Below, piece by piece: positions 1-12,611 of a stretch of DNA of 64,000 nt. Location: contig NZ_JOGR01000012.1 of NCBI RefSeq assembly GCF_000719515.1, forward strand, positions 1 to 64,000, in the 5' to 3' direction. The DNA comes from Glycomyces sp. NRRL B-16210. GTDB lineage: Bacteria > Actinomycetota > Actinomycetes > Mycobacteriales > Micromonosporaceae. The position numbers were made by a program, and so were the translations under genes. The notes below the pieces were generated by a model, which ran no database searches, had not been told where the DNA came from, and saw only the letters and a program-made list of their open reading frames with translations. Every line of letters starts with the position of its first letter. Within the stretch, counting starts at the first letter, position 1.

Positions 1-1
1 C

Positions 2-1075
2 ACCCTCGACCTGGTCGTGGACATCGAGACGTTGCAGGGCAAGGACACCGGCCGCCTGCCCCTCCTCGAAGGCCGCCCCATCTCAGTCGCCGGGGCCCGG
101 CTCCTCGCCTGCGAAGCCGGGATCATCCCCTCAGTGTTCGACTACGCCACCGGCGAAGCCGTGGAACTCGGCCGGGCCCTGCGCCTGCCCAACACCGCCC
201 TCCGCCGCAAACTCGAGCTGGAGCAACCTGAAGGGTGCGCTTGGCAGGGCTGTGACCGGCCTGTCGCGTGGACCGAGGCCCACCACATCACCCATTGGGC
301 CGATGGCGGACCCACGGTCGCTGCGAACCTGATCTTGCTGTGCCGGTTCCACCACGGGCGCATCCACACCCCTGGCTGGACGGTTGAGAAGACCGGCCCC
401 GGACAGGCCTTGATCGTCCACCACGACGGCCACGACACCAGCCCTGAGGCACAGGACGGCCAGGGCGGCCAGGGCTCCAATAGCACCGGCTGCGGGTGTG
501 CGGACTGGCGTACCGATGCGGACATGGATGCCGAACACGCCAGCGCGGACGACACCGCGGGCCTGTTCCCCACTGGTCTGTACCGGTCGGAGTGGTCGGA
601 GATGCTGACTCCTGACCTCAATGACCGGGCCGAGGCCGCCGAAAGAGACCGGGTCCTCGCCGAGATCGCGGCAGCCCGTGCACGGCTGCGCGAGAAGTTC
701 GGCACCACGAACCTTGAACCCGCCGAGCAGGCAGCTGATCCCACGCCCACCGCGAAGCGAGCGCCTCTCGACCTCGGCAGGACCGCACGGCCTCAGGCGA
801 AGACGCCCGTGCTGGCGGTACCCGTTGACTACGGTGAGCCGCCGTTCTTAGGATGCCCGTCCCGGTGGCGATCGGGGCGGGGGGAAGGGAGCACACTGAG
901 TGTCTTCCCGCCCGAAACCCAGACGGGTTCGGGCCCTTCACCATGCCCGGAAACAGAACAGAGCGCTCACATACCCACACGCGCCGCAAAGCCGATGAAC
1001 CCACCCCGGCCCGGCACCACCGCTTTCGTCGCCGCCATCCTTGACCGCCACCCAATACCGCCGGAAGGCCGATAG
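2..1075 (+). CDS. HNH endonuclease / DUF222 (13E12-type) protein, 5'-truncated by window edge
   Basis: The reading frame is open from base 2, so the gene starts before the window and only the C-terminal part is seen. The visible protein has the end of a DUF222 region (LDLVVDIETL, then GARLLACEAGIIPSVFD), followed by an HNH nuclease motif: the paired Cys of CAWQGCDRP, the HHITHW histidines and the CRFHHGRIH block. These are the metal and catalytic residues of the HNH fold. The DUF222/HNH family is highly multicopy in actinobacteria and its role is unclear; mobile or selfish behaviour is often suspected. The last 75 residues are low-complexity and run into a 77-bp tandem repeat, so the 3' end may have been extended by repeat growth. 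The GTG at 17 is an internal codon. Confidence 0.8.
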   Translation, partial: TLDLVVDIETLQGKDTGRLPLLEGRPISVAGARLLACEAGIIPSVFDYATGEAVELGRALRLPNTALRRKLELEQPEGCAWQGCDRPVAWTEAHHITHWADGGPTVAANLILLCRFHHGRIHTPGWTVEKTGPGQALIVHHDGHDTSPEAQDGQGGQGSNSTGCGCADWRTDADMDAEHASADDTAGLFPTGLYRSEWSEMLTPDLNDRAEAAERDRVLAEIAAARARLREKFGTTNLEPAEQAADPTPTAKRAPLDLGRTARPQAKTPVLAVPVDYGEPPFLGCPSRWRSGRGEGSTLSVFPPETQTGSGPSPCPETEQSAHIPTRAAKPMNPPRPGTTAFVAAILDRHPIPPEGR

Positions 1076-1420
1076 ACCCACCCCGACCCAGCACCGTCCT
1101 CTTTGTCGCTGCCATCCTTGACCGCCACCCAGTACCGCCGGGAAGCCGATGAACCCACCCCGGCCCGGCACCACCGCTTTCGTCGCCGCCAGCCCTGACC
1201 GTGGCCATCAAGACACCAGCACGCCGAAGGCCAAGCCCAAGAACACCAGACCCGTTATCGCTGCCCTCTGTAACCCCAACCTTCTACGGTTTGCGAGCCG
1301 AAGGTGTACCTCAGGACCAAGAGGCCCCTTTATCGCTGCCTTCCCTAACCGCGACTATCACCTCAGCAGCAGTTCAGTCGCCGGCCTGCCTACGAAACAG
1401 CTCGTCCTTCACTGCCACGG
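991..1420. repeat. Degenerate ~77-bp tandem repeat at the 3' end of the HNH gene
   Basis: The core TTCGTCGCCGCC ends at 1036 and recurs as related words ending at 1113, 1190, 1265, 1340 and possibly 1416. The spacing is 77, 77, 75, 75 and 76 bp. The first three units are near-identical over most of their length (GCCGATGAACCCACCC at 991 and again from 1145); the later ones decay. The first unit lies inside the HNH reading frame. The unit is not a multiple of 3, so it is not a protein repeat. No gene is visible between 1076 and 1535. Confidence 0.7.
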
Positions 1421-1535
1421 TCGAAGCGGCCTAATGCCTTGAAGAGACTTATACCTTGTTGCGGGTGTGGGGAAAGGCTGCTGCAATCGAGGATGCGCCT
1501 GCACCGGTTGTGGTGCCTCTTCGAAGGATCTCGCT

Positions 1536-2579
1536 TTGCCGCCGAACGACCTCGATTACGCCGATGCGGTCCGTGCCGCTGCCGAGTCCGCACTTGGCCG
1601 TTATGACCTGGCCGGTCCTGTCTCGTTGGAACCGATCCGGCTGCTTAACAATGCTGTGTTCGCCGTGACTACCGGTGATCGGGAACGGTTCGTGTTGCGA
1701 GTGCACCGGCCTCGGTGCCGGCTCGATGCGCACAGTCGCTCGGAGTTGGATTTCCTGGACTCGATACATGAGCCTCTGGGCCGCGTTGGTGTGCGAGTGC
1801 CCGCGCCGGTCAGGGCTGCGGATGGTGCGTTGTCCGTGGAGGCCACGCTGCCCGAGATCGGGGAATCCTCTCCGCGGGTGTCCTGTGATCTGCTGACTTG
1901 GGTGGAGGGACAGGTACGGCGGCCAGGGACCGGCCTCGGTTTGAGCGGGGTGCGGAGGATCGGGCGCGGGATGGGGCAATTCCATCAGATCTCCGAGACC
2001 TTCGTGCCTCCTGAGGGATTCCGGCTTCCCACGTGGGATGCCCGGGCCATGTTCACCGAGGATTCGCCCTACCGGCCCGGCCCGTTCCGAAGTCTGCTGA
2101 GCCGATCGGATCGAGCGGTGTTCGACGAGGTTTCGGAAGAAACTGCCGCGATATTCGAGAGCCTCGGAGGAGGAGGCGAAGCGTTCGGCCTCATTCACAA
2201 CGACTTCATCCTCGGCAACTGCCACCTGGTGCGCGCTCGGAACGGTTGGGACCTTGGTGTGATCGACTTCGATGATTGCGGTTGGGGCCACTTCCTCTAC
2301 GACCTGGCCCCGGTCATGGGCAATTTCAGCGACTACCGGCATTTCCACCGGCTGCGTGCGGCCTTTCTGGACGGGTACCGGTCGGTCCGGGCGCTGCCGG
2401 TCGAACTGGAGGCGCATTTGCCGGTGCTCATGGCCGCACGTCATGCCGGGCATTGCCTTTGGGCTGCCGGGTTGGTGCACAGCAATGGGAGTCGAGGGCT
2501 CGACACGGCCGAGCACATCGCCTATCGCATGCGGGAGGTGCGCCGTTGCCTGGCGATGCGGCCGCTCTTCGAACCGTGA
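1536..2579 (+). CDS. Phosphotransferase (APH / homoserine kinase II-like fold)
   Basis: This protein of about 347 residues has the hallmarks of the aminoglycoside phosphotransferase/choline kinase/ThrB-II superfamily. The catalytic loop LIHNDFILGN matches HxDxxxxN, and VIDFDDCGWG supplies the Mg-binding DFD. The N-terminal lobe has the nucleotide-binding strand pattern (NAVFAVTTGDRERFVLRVHRP). It is soluble, and the substrate (sugar, amino acid or drug) cannot be read from the sequence. I chose the TTG at 1536 because GAAGGA sits 7 nt upstream. An in-frame GTG at 1467 would add 23 odd Cys-rich residues (GCCNRGCACTGCG). It is convergent with the cysteine dioxygenase gene, with only 10 bp between stop codons. 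Confidence 0.85.
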   Translation: MPPNDLDYADAVRAAAESALGRYDLAGPVSLEPIRLLNNAVFAVTTGDRERFVLRVHRPRCRLDAHSRSELDFLDSIHEPLGRVGVRVPAPVRAADGALSVEATLPEIGESSPRVSCDLLTWVEGQVRRPGTGLGLSGVRRIGRGMGQFHQISETFVPPEGFRLPTWDARAMFTEDSPYRPGPFRSLLSRSDRAVFDEVSEETAAIFESLGGGGEAFGLIHNDFILGNCHLVRARNGWDLGVIDFDDCGWGHFLYDLAPVMGNFSDYRHFHRLRAAFLDGYRSVRALPVELEAHLPVLMAARHAGHCLWAAGLVHSNGSRGLDTAEHIAYRMREVRRCLAMRPLFEP

Positions 2580-2589
2580 GGGGTGTTGG

Positions 2590-3126
2590 TCACCAGTCGG
2601 CGCCTGCTCGTTTGATGCGGGACGGGGCCAGGCCCGTCTCGTCGAGCAGGTAGGTGCGCATGGCCTCCAGGCCCGGGGAGTAGACGTGGAGGCTCACCGC
2701 GGGCGCGTTGGAGTCGTTGCGCATGGCGTGGACCGTGCGGTCGTCCACGACCGAGACCTCGCCCGCCTGGAGCGGCTTGCGTCGCAGTCCGGGGAAGTCG
2801 CCGGGCTGGACGGTGTACTCGGTGAGGGCCCCGGAGACGACCGCTACGGCCGCGGCGGCCGGGCGGGCGACGCCGCCGTGGTCGTGCAGTTCGGTGGCCT
2901 GCCCGGGGAGCCAGGCGAGGAGCCAGGCCTCGTGGTCGGGCCCGGCGAGGACCCGCCTGGCCCAGCGGCTGCCCTTGGTGAATCGCGGGCGCAGGGTGAG
3001 GTTGGCGGCGTAGAAGTCGGCGAGCGCGGTGAGCCGGTCGGCGGCGATGCGGTCCGCCGCCGTGGGGTCGGGCGCGGTGCGACCGGGCAGGACCGGGGTG
3101 GGCGGGTTCTCGGGAGCAGTGCTCAT
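2590..3126 (-). CDS. Cysteine dioxygenase type I family protein
   Basis: A 178-residue cupin oxidises cysteine to cysteine sulfinate with O2 in the cytosol, by family assignment. The Fe-binding residues are visible: H81 and H83 in ELHDHGG, and H133 in TVHAMRN, with the GD and GE turns of the cupin barrel between them. The frame is open further upstream, but MSTAPENPPTPV at 3126 is preferred: it removes an Arg-rich, non-conserved extension and has AAGG about 10 nt upstream. The Cys-Tyr crosslink cysteine of animal enzymes is absent, as is usual in bacterial members. A candidate extended -10 promoter lies at 3241-3249. The gene appears monocistronic. Confidence 0.88.
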   Translation of the reverse strand: MSTAPENPPTPVLPGRTAPDPTAADRIAADRLTALADFYAANLTLRPRFTKGSRWARRVLAGPDHEAWLLAWLPGQATELHDHGGVARPAAAAVAVVSGALTEYTVQPGDFPGLRRKPLQAGEVSVVDDRTVHAMRNDSNAPAVSLHVYSPGLEAMRTYLLDETGLAPSRIKRAGADW

Positions 3127-3240
3127 GGAGCGAATGACCTTCGGTGTGTCGGATATCTGTCGTCGCGGGCGCGCCGAGCGGCGGAAGCGGCTCAGCGCTG
3201 GTGACAGTGGCGGCGACACGACGTGAAGGTCATGTGCGCC

Positions 3241-3249
3241 ATCATACCA
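3241..3249 (-). promoter_or_regulatory. Extended -10 promoter candidate for cysteine dioxygenase
   Basis: On the minus strand the sequence reads TGGTATGAT, an extended -10 (TG-n-TATGAT). It lies about 115 bp upstream of the cysteine dioxygenase start. No good -35 is seen. The rest of the gap 3127-3441 shows no gene or clear riboswitch. Confidence 0.4.
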
Positions 3250-3441
3250 ATTCCCAGACAACTCACAGGAGCGACACACCATCGGTGGAATGCTCGTTAC
3301 CCTGCGAATTTGTCACCGCCGGGGTCTTCCGGTGGATATTGGGGCGCGCTAGGCTCATGTTCGGCCCGGTGGCGACGTGCGTGAGCCCCAGGCCAGGAGA
3401 GCACCCCGACCTCCCCCTGATCCCGAAGGAGCACCCTCCTC

Positions 3442-4410
3442 GTGAAGCAGTCGTCTGCCCGACGCAAGTGGACTTCCGCCGCCCTCGTCGGCGGTCTGAT
3501 GGTCTCCCTGGTGGGGTCGTCCCCCGCGTGGGCCCAGCGGGACACTTCTGAGATCAACGACGAGATCGCGGCCGCCGACGAGGACCTGGGCGTGGCCGTC
3601 GAGGCGTACAACGTGCTCGCACAGGACGTTGCCGACAACCGCCAGCTCATCGAGGAGACCGAGGCGTCCCTGGGGGTCGCGGAGGCCGAACTCGACGACC
3701 TGCGCGAGCAGCTCGCCGACTTCATCAACGAGACCTATGTGGACCAGGGCATCGGCGACGCGGCGATGCTGCTCGACTCGGGCTCCCCGCAGGCGTTCGT
3801 GGAGCGCCTCGACCGGCTCAACTCGGCGAACCTCTACAACTTCGACCTCATGGAGGAGCTGCGCGAGGCCTCGGACTCGTACACCGCGCAGCTCGAACTG
3901 CTCGAAGACCTCCAGACCGACCTGGAGAACGAGGAGGCGGAGCTGGAGCGGGTCGCCGAAGAGCTGACCTCGCGCATGTCCGACCTCGAATCGGAGTGGC
4001 AGACCGCCGCGGGCCAAGAGGTCAGCGCCTTCAACGAGTACGACCTGCCGCACATGACCGACGACCAGTGGACGGTGGTCAAGTTCGCGCTCAACCAGCG
4101 CGGCGAGCCGTACGTGTGGGGCTCGGCCGGGCCGAACAGCTGGGACTGCTCGGGCCTCATGCTCGGCGCCTACTCCCAGCTCGGGATCAACCTGCCGCAC
4201 AACGCGGCCGCGCAGTTCCGGCAGACCGCGAGCATCAGCCGCGACGAGTTGCAGCCGGGCGACCTGGTGTTCTACAACAACCTCGCGCACGTGGGCATGT
4301 ACATCGGCAACGGCCTGATCGTGCACGCCCCGAACTCGACGACCGTGGTGAAGATCGTCCCGCTCGACCACGGGAACGTCTACTACGGCGCGACCACGAT
4401 CCTGCACTAG
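3442..4410 (+). CDS. Secreted NlpC/P60 peptidoglycan endopeptidase with coiled-coil N-terminus
   Basis: A 322-residue exported cell-wall hydrolase, RipA/CwlO-like in layout. It has a Sec signal peptide (residues 1-31, hydrophobic core AALVGGLMVSLVG, cleavage near AWA-Q), then a long Glu/Leu-rich coiled coil (about 35-200) and an NlpC/P60 domain from about 210. The catalytic residues are C236 (WDCSG), H283 (HVGMYIG) and H295 (HAPN). The family cleaves D-Glu-mDAP bonds in stem peptides, and the coiled coil probably inhibits or docks the enzyme at the divisome. The start is GTG, with AAGGAG about 11 nt upstream. Unlike its paralogue at 40.3-41.3 kb, no ydaO riboswitch is seen upstream. The stop codon abuts an 8-bp repeat array. 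Confidence 0.93.
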   Translation: MKQSSARRKWTSAALVGGLMVSLVGSSPAWAQRDTSEINDEIAAADEDLGVAVEAYNVLAQDVADNRQLIEETEASLGVAEAELDDLREQLADFINETYVDQGIGDAAMLLDSGSPQAFVERLDRLNSANLYNFDLMEELREASDSYTAQLELLEDLQTDLENEEAELERVAEELTSRMSDLESEWQTAAGQEVSAFNEYDLPHMTDDQWTVVKFALNQRGEPYVWGSAGPNSWDCSGLMLGAYSQLGINLPHNAAAQFRQTASISRDELQPGDLVFYNNLAHVGMYIGNGLIVHAPNSTTVVKIVPLDHGNVYYGATTILH

Positions 4411-4506
4411 TCGCTCAGTCGCTCAGTCGCTCAGTCGCTCGGTCGCTCAGTCGCTCGGTCGCTCAGTCGCTCGGTCGCTCAGTCGCTCGGTCGCTCAGTC
4501 GCTTGG
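4411..4506. repeat. Twelve perfect-pitch copies of an 8-bp repeat, TCGCTCAG/TCGCTCGG
   Basis: Starting at the base after the NlpC/P60 stop codon, twelve 8-bp units follow without interruption. The first three are TCGCTCAG, then AG and GG variants alternate strictly, and the last is TCGCTTGG. The array lies between the stop codon and the terminator, so it is transcribed but not translated in the gene's frame. Confidence 0.9.
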
Positions 4507-4510
4507 AGAA

Positions 4511-4541
4511 GAGCCCCGTGGCCTCGGCCGCGGGGCTTTTC
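4511..4541 (+). terminator. Rho-independent terminator after NlpC/P60 gene
   Basis: The arms AGCCCCG (4512-4518) and CGGGGCT (4531-4537) enclose a GGCC/GGCC inner stem, followed by TTTTCC. It ends the NlpC/P60 transcript and lies just before the convergent phosphatase gene. Confidence 0.75.
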
Positions 4542-4561
4542 CGTGTGTCGCTCTAGGCCCG

Positions 4562-6589
4562 TCAGTCGCCGTCGCAGCGGACGACGAGGATCGCGATGTC
4601 GTCACGGGGGGCCTCGGGCGAGAACGCCTCGACCGCCTCCAGCAGTGCCGTGGCGACCTGCCGGGCGCTCTTGCCCGCCACGTCGCGCACCGAGCGGGCG
4701 ATGCGGTCGTGGCCGAACATGGCCGCGCCGTCGCGGCGTTCGGTGACGCCGTCGGTGAAGAACACGAGGGCGTCCCCGGCTTCGAGCCGGATGACCTCGG
4801 GGTTGACCTTGACCTCGGGGAAGAGCCCGACCGCGGTGCCCTCCTTGCCGACCCAGGAGGCCTGGCCGCCGGCCCGCAGCAGGAGCGGTCGGTCGTGGCC
4901 GGAGAGGCAGAGGGTCGCGGTGAGTGAGCCGGGCCGGTCGCGGTCGAGGAGCGCGGAGGCGACGGTGGCGTAGCGCATGTCGCCGGGCTGTTCGAGGAGG
5001 GTCGCGTTGAGCAGTTCGAGCGCGCGCGGGAGCGGGCGGCCGTCGCGGGCCATGACGCGCAGGACGTCGCGGACGACGCCGGTGACGGCCGCGGCCTGGG
5101 CGCCCTTGCCGCACACGTCGCCGATGGCGACCCAGAGGCGGTGGTCGTGCAGTTCGGTCGCGTCGTAGAAGTCGCCGCCGACCTCGGTGCCGATGATCGG
5201 GCCCGGGCCCGATCCGGGAAGGCGCCGCGCGGTCGCGGGCAGGTACTCGGCGGCGAAGGACACGCCGGGCACGTCCGGGAGCGAGCCGGGCATGAGGGCG
5301 GCCTGGAGTTCGTTGGCGACGGCCTGGCGTTCGGCGTGGATGCGGGCGTTGTCGAGGGCGAGGGCGCTGCGCTTGGCGAGGTCGGCGACGACGGCGCGTT
5401 CCTCGGAGGAGTGCTGGCGCTCGATGGGGCGCCCGACGGTGAGGACGCCGATGGTCGCGCCGCGCGCGGAGAGGGGGACGGCGATGCCGTCGAGGCCGCG
5501 GGGGACGGGCAGTTCCATGCCGGTCCAGCCGTCGGTGGCGAGCGCGCCGGCGAGCGCGGGCGCGGCGCCTTCGAGGCGACGGCGGAGCTGTTCGAGCTCG
5601 GACTCCTCGGCGTGGGTGAGGGCGGCCAGGCGCAGGTCGCCGCCGTCGCCGGTGAGGTGGACGGCGGCCCAGCGGCCGAGCTGGGGGACGATGAGCTGCG
5701 GGATGAGGGCGACGGTGAGGTGCTCTTCGAGGGAGTGGGCGAGCAGTTCCCCGGCTTCGGCGAGGTAGGTGAGCCAGCCGGAGCGGCGCTGCTCGTCGAC
5801 GCGCATCCGGTCGATCTGGACGGCCAGGGCGATGCGCTCGGCGACGAGTTCGGCCAGGGGCCGCCAGGAGGGCTGGGGGTCCCCGGCGAGGAGGAGCTTG
5901 CCGCAGGCGGGGGCGGTGAGCGGCAGGGGCACGGTGAGGGTGATGGAGCCGACGTCGCCGAACTTGGCGAGGATCTGGGCGCCGGTGCCGTCGCCGGCGT
6001 CGTATTCGATCGCGCCGCCGGCGGCGGCGGTGGCGTCGTGGCAGCGGGCGAGGAGCTCGGTGACGAGCTGGTCGACCGGCAGGCGCGACTGGAGCACGGG
6101 GGCGACGGTGAGGAGCGCGGCGAGCTGGGGGAGGTCGGGGAGGGCGGGCTCGACCTGCGCGTCGGGCACGGGCCGGGCGGCAGGGCGCGCGTCGGGGTCG
6201 CGGTCGATGCGGAACCAGATGGACTTGCCGGTGACGTCGTGGGTGGTGCCCCAGGAGGAGGCGAAGCGGTCGACGAGGAGGAGCCCGCGGCCGCCTTCGG
6301 CGGTGACCTCGGGCATGGCCGTGTCCATGGGGTCGATGCCGCCGCTGCGGTAGTCGGTGACGGTGACGCGCACGCCGATCGAGTCGGCCGCGACTGTGAG
6401 GTTGATGTCGGTGCCGGCGTGGACGACGCCGTTGGTGGCCAGCTCGGTGGTGAGCAGGAGGGTCTCGTCGAGCAGCTCGGAGAGCCCGGCCTCGGCGAGC
6501 ACCGCGCGGACGGCGGCGCGGGCTGCTGCGGGGGAGCGGTCGTCGGCCGGCAGCCGCAGCCGACGGGCGGCCCTCTCGGGGTACGTCAC
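4562..6589 (-). CDS. RsbW-like kinase / GAF / SpoIIE-type PP2C phosphatase (OsaC-like)
   Basis: A 675-residue cytosolic regulator. Residues about 10-130 form an RsbW/GHKL ATPase (N-box ELATNGVVHAG, G-box GGRGLLLVDRF). The middle (about 165-420) holds GAF-type sensory segments, and about 435-672 is a SpoIIE PP2C phosphatase with metal motifs GGDFYDA, IGDVCGKG and FFTDGVTE. Such proteins control anti-sigma/anti-anti-sigma switches; the likely substrate here is the STAS protein encoded at 12.1 kb. It is divergent from a poly-HAMP hybrid kinase, as I recall for OsaC beside OsaAB in Streptomyces coelicolor. The ATG at 6589 is taken as the start. Having kinase and phosphatase domains in one chain suggests both directions of the switch in one protein. 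Confidence 0.92.
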   Translation of the reverse strand: MTYPERAARRLRLPADDRSPAAARAAVRAVLAEAGLSELLDETLLLTTELATNGVVHAGTDINLTVAADSIGVRVTVTDYRSGGIDPMDTAMPEVTAEGGRGLLLVDRFASSWGTTHDVTGKSIWFRIDRDPDARPAARPVPDAQVEPALPDLPQLAALLTVAPVLQSRLPVDQLVTELLARCHDATAAAGGAIEYDAGDGTGAQILAKFGDVGSITLTVPLPLTAPACGKLLLAGDPQPSWRPLAELVAERIALAVQIDRMRVDEQRRSGWLTYLAEAGELLAHSLEEHLTVALIPQLIVPQLGRWAAVHLTGDGGDLRLAALTHAEESELEQLRRRLEGAAPALAGALATDGWTGMELPVPRGLDGIAVPLSARGATIGVLTVGRPIERQHSSEERAVVADLAKRSALALDNARIHAERQAVANELQAALMPGSLPDVPGVSFAAEYLPATARRLPGSGPGPIIGTEVGGDFYDATELHDHRLWVAIGDVCGKGAQAAAVTGVVRDVLRVMARDGRPLPRALELLNATLLEQPGDMRYATVASALLDRDRPGSLTATLCLSGHDRPLLLRAGGQASWVGKEGTAVGLFPEVKVNPEVIRLEAGDALVFFTDGVTERRDGAAMFGHDRIARSVRDVAGKSARQVATALLEAVEAFSPEAPRDDIAILVVRCDGD

Positions 6590-6971
6590 GATCCCCAGTC
6601 TATGCCTGGGCGGTGGCGGTCCGCCGCACCCGTGCGGGGTGGTTCACCTGGTCCGGAGGTGTGGACGGTGACGGCCGCCACGGCCCTGGAAGGCGGTGGC
6701 GGCCCGGTGGCGCCGCGGGTCGCGTTCGCCTTGCGGCGCAAGGACGGCCGAGCGCACCGGGCGAGCCGGACATGACGATGTGGACGCATTGCGCCACGAG
6801 TGGCCTATATGGCCTGGTTCACACCCCGCCGAGTGAGGGGCTGGAGGCGCCGGTCGCACGGATGCGCCGGTTCCGCTCTGGTGACGGATGGTGATCGTCG
6901 ATGGTGGCTTGAGTAACCTGCCTTCACGTTTGTCGCCTCCGTGTGACAACCTGGAGGTCGAGCCAGACCCT

Positions 6972-7036
6972 GCAGTTGAGGAACCGGCGCAGTTGAGGAA
7001 ACCGCGCAGTCGCAGAACCACCGCAGTTGAGGAACC
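6972..7036 (+). repeat. Four 17-bp repeats carrying Shine-Dalgarno-like GAGGA upstream of the hybrid kinase
   Basis: GCAGTTGAGGAACC starts at 6972 and recurs at 6989, 7006 (diverged: GCAGTCGCAGAACC) and 7023, exactly every 17 bp. The last copy supplies the GAGGA that serves the ATG at 7042. The rest of the 6590-7041 gap is the divergent promoter region and no gene is visible there. Confidence 0.8.
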
Positions 7037-7041
7037 ACGCC

Positions 7042-11522
<4,481 letters not shown>

Positions 11523-11526
<4 letters not shown>

Positions 11527-12077
11527 GCACCGCCCGCGTCCTGCTCGTAGACGATCGATCCGAGAACCTCCTCGCCCTCGAGGCGATCCTCCAGGGACTG
11601 CCCGTCAACACCATCGCCGTCACCTCCGGCGAAGAGGCCCTCAAGCGGCTCCTGGCCGAGGACTACGCCGCGATCCTCCTCGACGCGCAGATGCCCGGCA
11701 TGGACGGCTTCGAGACCGCCCGCCACATCAAGCAGCGCGAGAAGACCCGGCACACCCCGATCATCTTCCTCACCGCCGCCGACCGCGACGCCCACCTGGC
11801 GATGCGCGGCTACTCGGTGGGCGCGGTCGACTACATCACCAAGCCCTTCGACCCGTGGATGCTGCGCACCAAGGTCAAGGTCTTCATCGACCTGTGGGCC
11901 CAGGGCCAGGCGCTGCGCCAGACCTCCGAGCGCACCAAGGACCTCCGCGAACGCGAGGAGCACCTGCGCCGACGCCTCGGCGCCGCCCACGCCTCCCTCG
12001 CCGAATGGGCCGAGAAGCGCGGCGGCGACGAGGAACTCGAACGCATTCTCGGGATGCTCGAACCCGACAGCCGCTGA
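11523..12077 (+). CDS. osaB: Response regulator, receiver plus coiled coil, no DNA-binding domain (OsaB-like)
   Basis: A 184-residue protein with an N-terminal receiver: acidic pair DD at 10-11, phospho-acceptor D54 in LLDAQMPGMDG, Thr in FLTAAD, Lys in TKPFDPW. The C-terminal third is charged and helical (RTSERTKDLREREEHLRRRL) and is predicted to be a coiled coil; no HTH or enzyme domain follows. This is the layout I recall for OsaB, the partner of OsaA. The gene overlaps the kinase stop by 4 bp (ATGA). Output is therefore probably through protein-protein contact, for example with the SpoIIE/RsbW-type protein or the STAS protein nearby; that link is inference. Confidence 0.9.
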
Positions 12078-12098
12078 AGCTCGGCTAGGGTTGGTCCC

Positions 12099-12611
12099 GT
12101 GGTGCACCAGAAGCTCGACATCTCGGTCTACCGCGAGGCGAACGAGACGATCGTGGCGCTGACCGGCGAAATCGACCTGCACACCGCGCCACGGCTCTCC
12201 AGCGCCGTCGACGCCGCGCTGGCCGACGCCCCCGTCCGCGTCGTCCTCGACATGCGCGGCGTGACGTTCTGCGACTCGCGCGGTCTGGGAACCCTCGTGG
12301 TCCTCGCCCGCGCGGCGGCGCGCTCGCGCGCGGTCCTCGTCCTCTCGAACCTCGGGGACTTCCTCAAGCGGCTCCTGGCGGTCTCGGGGATCGGCGAGCA
12401 CTTCGTGATCCGCGAGGCGCCGGAGGACGAAGACGACGCGGTTCCGGACGCCGACGCTGCCGACTCCTCAGCCGACGACCTCTCCGCGGACGACGCCTCC
12501 TCGACCGAGGACCTCCCGGACGCCGCCTCCTCGAACGATGATTCCCCGAACGCCGACTCCCCGGACGAGGCCGGCGGTCCCGAACGCCCCGACCAGGAGC
12601 CCACTCGATGA
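12099..12611 (+). CDS. STAS-domain anti-sigma factor antagonist with acidic tail
   Basis: A 170-residue protein. Residues 5-110 form a STAS domain (ALTGEIDLHTAPRL, VVLDMRGVTFCDSRGLG) with conserved S60, the residue phosphorylated by RsbW-type kinases in this family. Residues 115-170 are a disordered Asp/Ser/Pro tail built from imperfect repeats of the DDASS type. In partner switching, unphosphorylated STAS protein binds the anti-sigma factor and frees sigma. The kinase/phosphatase at 4.6-6.6 kb is the obvious candidate modifier. It starts at GTG 12099, 21 bp after the response regulator, and its stop overlaps the next start by 4 bp (ATGA). The tail is not part of the usual STAS length (about 110-120 residues). 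Confidence 0.9.
   Translation: MVHQKLDISVYREANETIVALTGEIDLHTAPRLSSAVDAALADAPVRVVLDMRGVTFCDSRGLGTLVVLARAAARSRAVLVLSNLGDFLKRLLAVSGIGEHFVIREAPEDEDDAVPDADAADSSADDLSADDASSTEDLPDAASSNDDSPNADSPDEAGGPERPDQEPTR

Noticed and set aside
3250..3441. ydaO riboswitch upstream of the first NlpC/P60 gene
   Set aside because: The landmarks GGGGTGAATC and CAGCTAACC are absent, in contrast to the clear case at 41311-41522.
4411..4506. CRISPR array
   Set aside because: Units are 8 bp with no spacers and no cas genes nearby; this is a simple tandem repeat.
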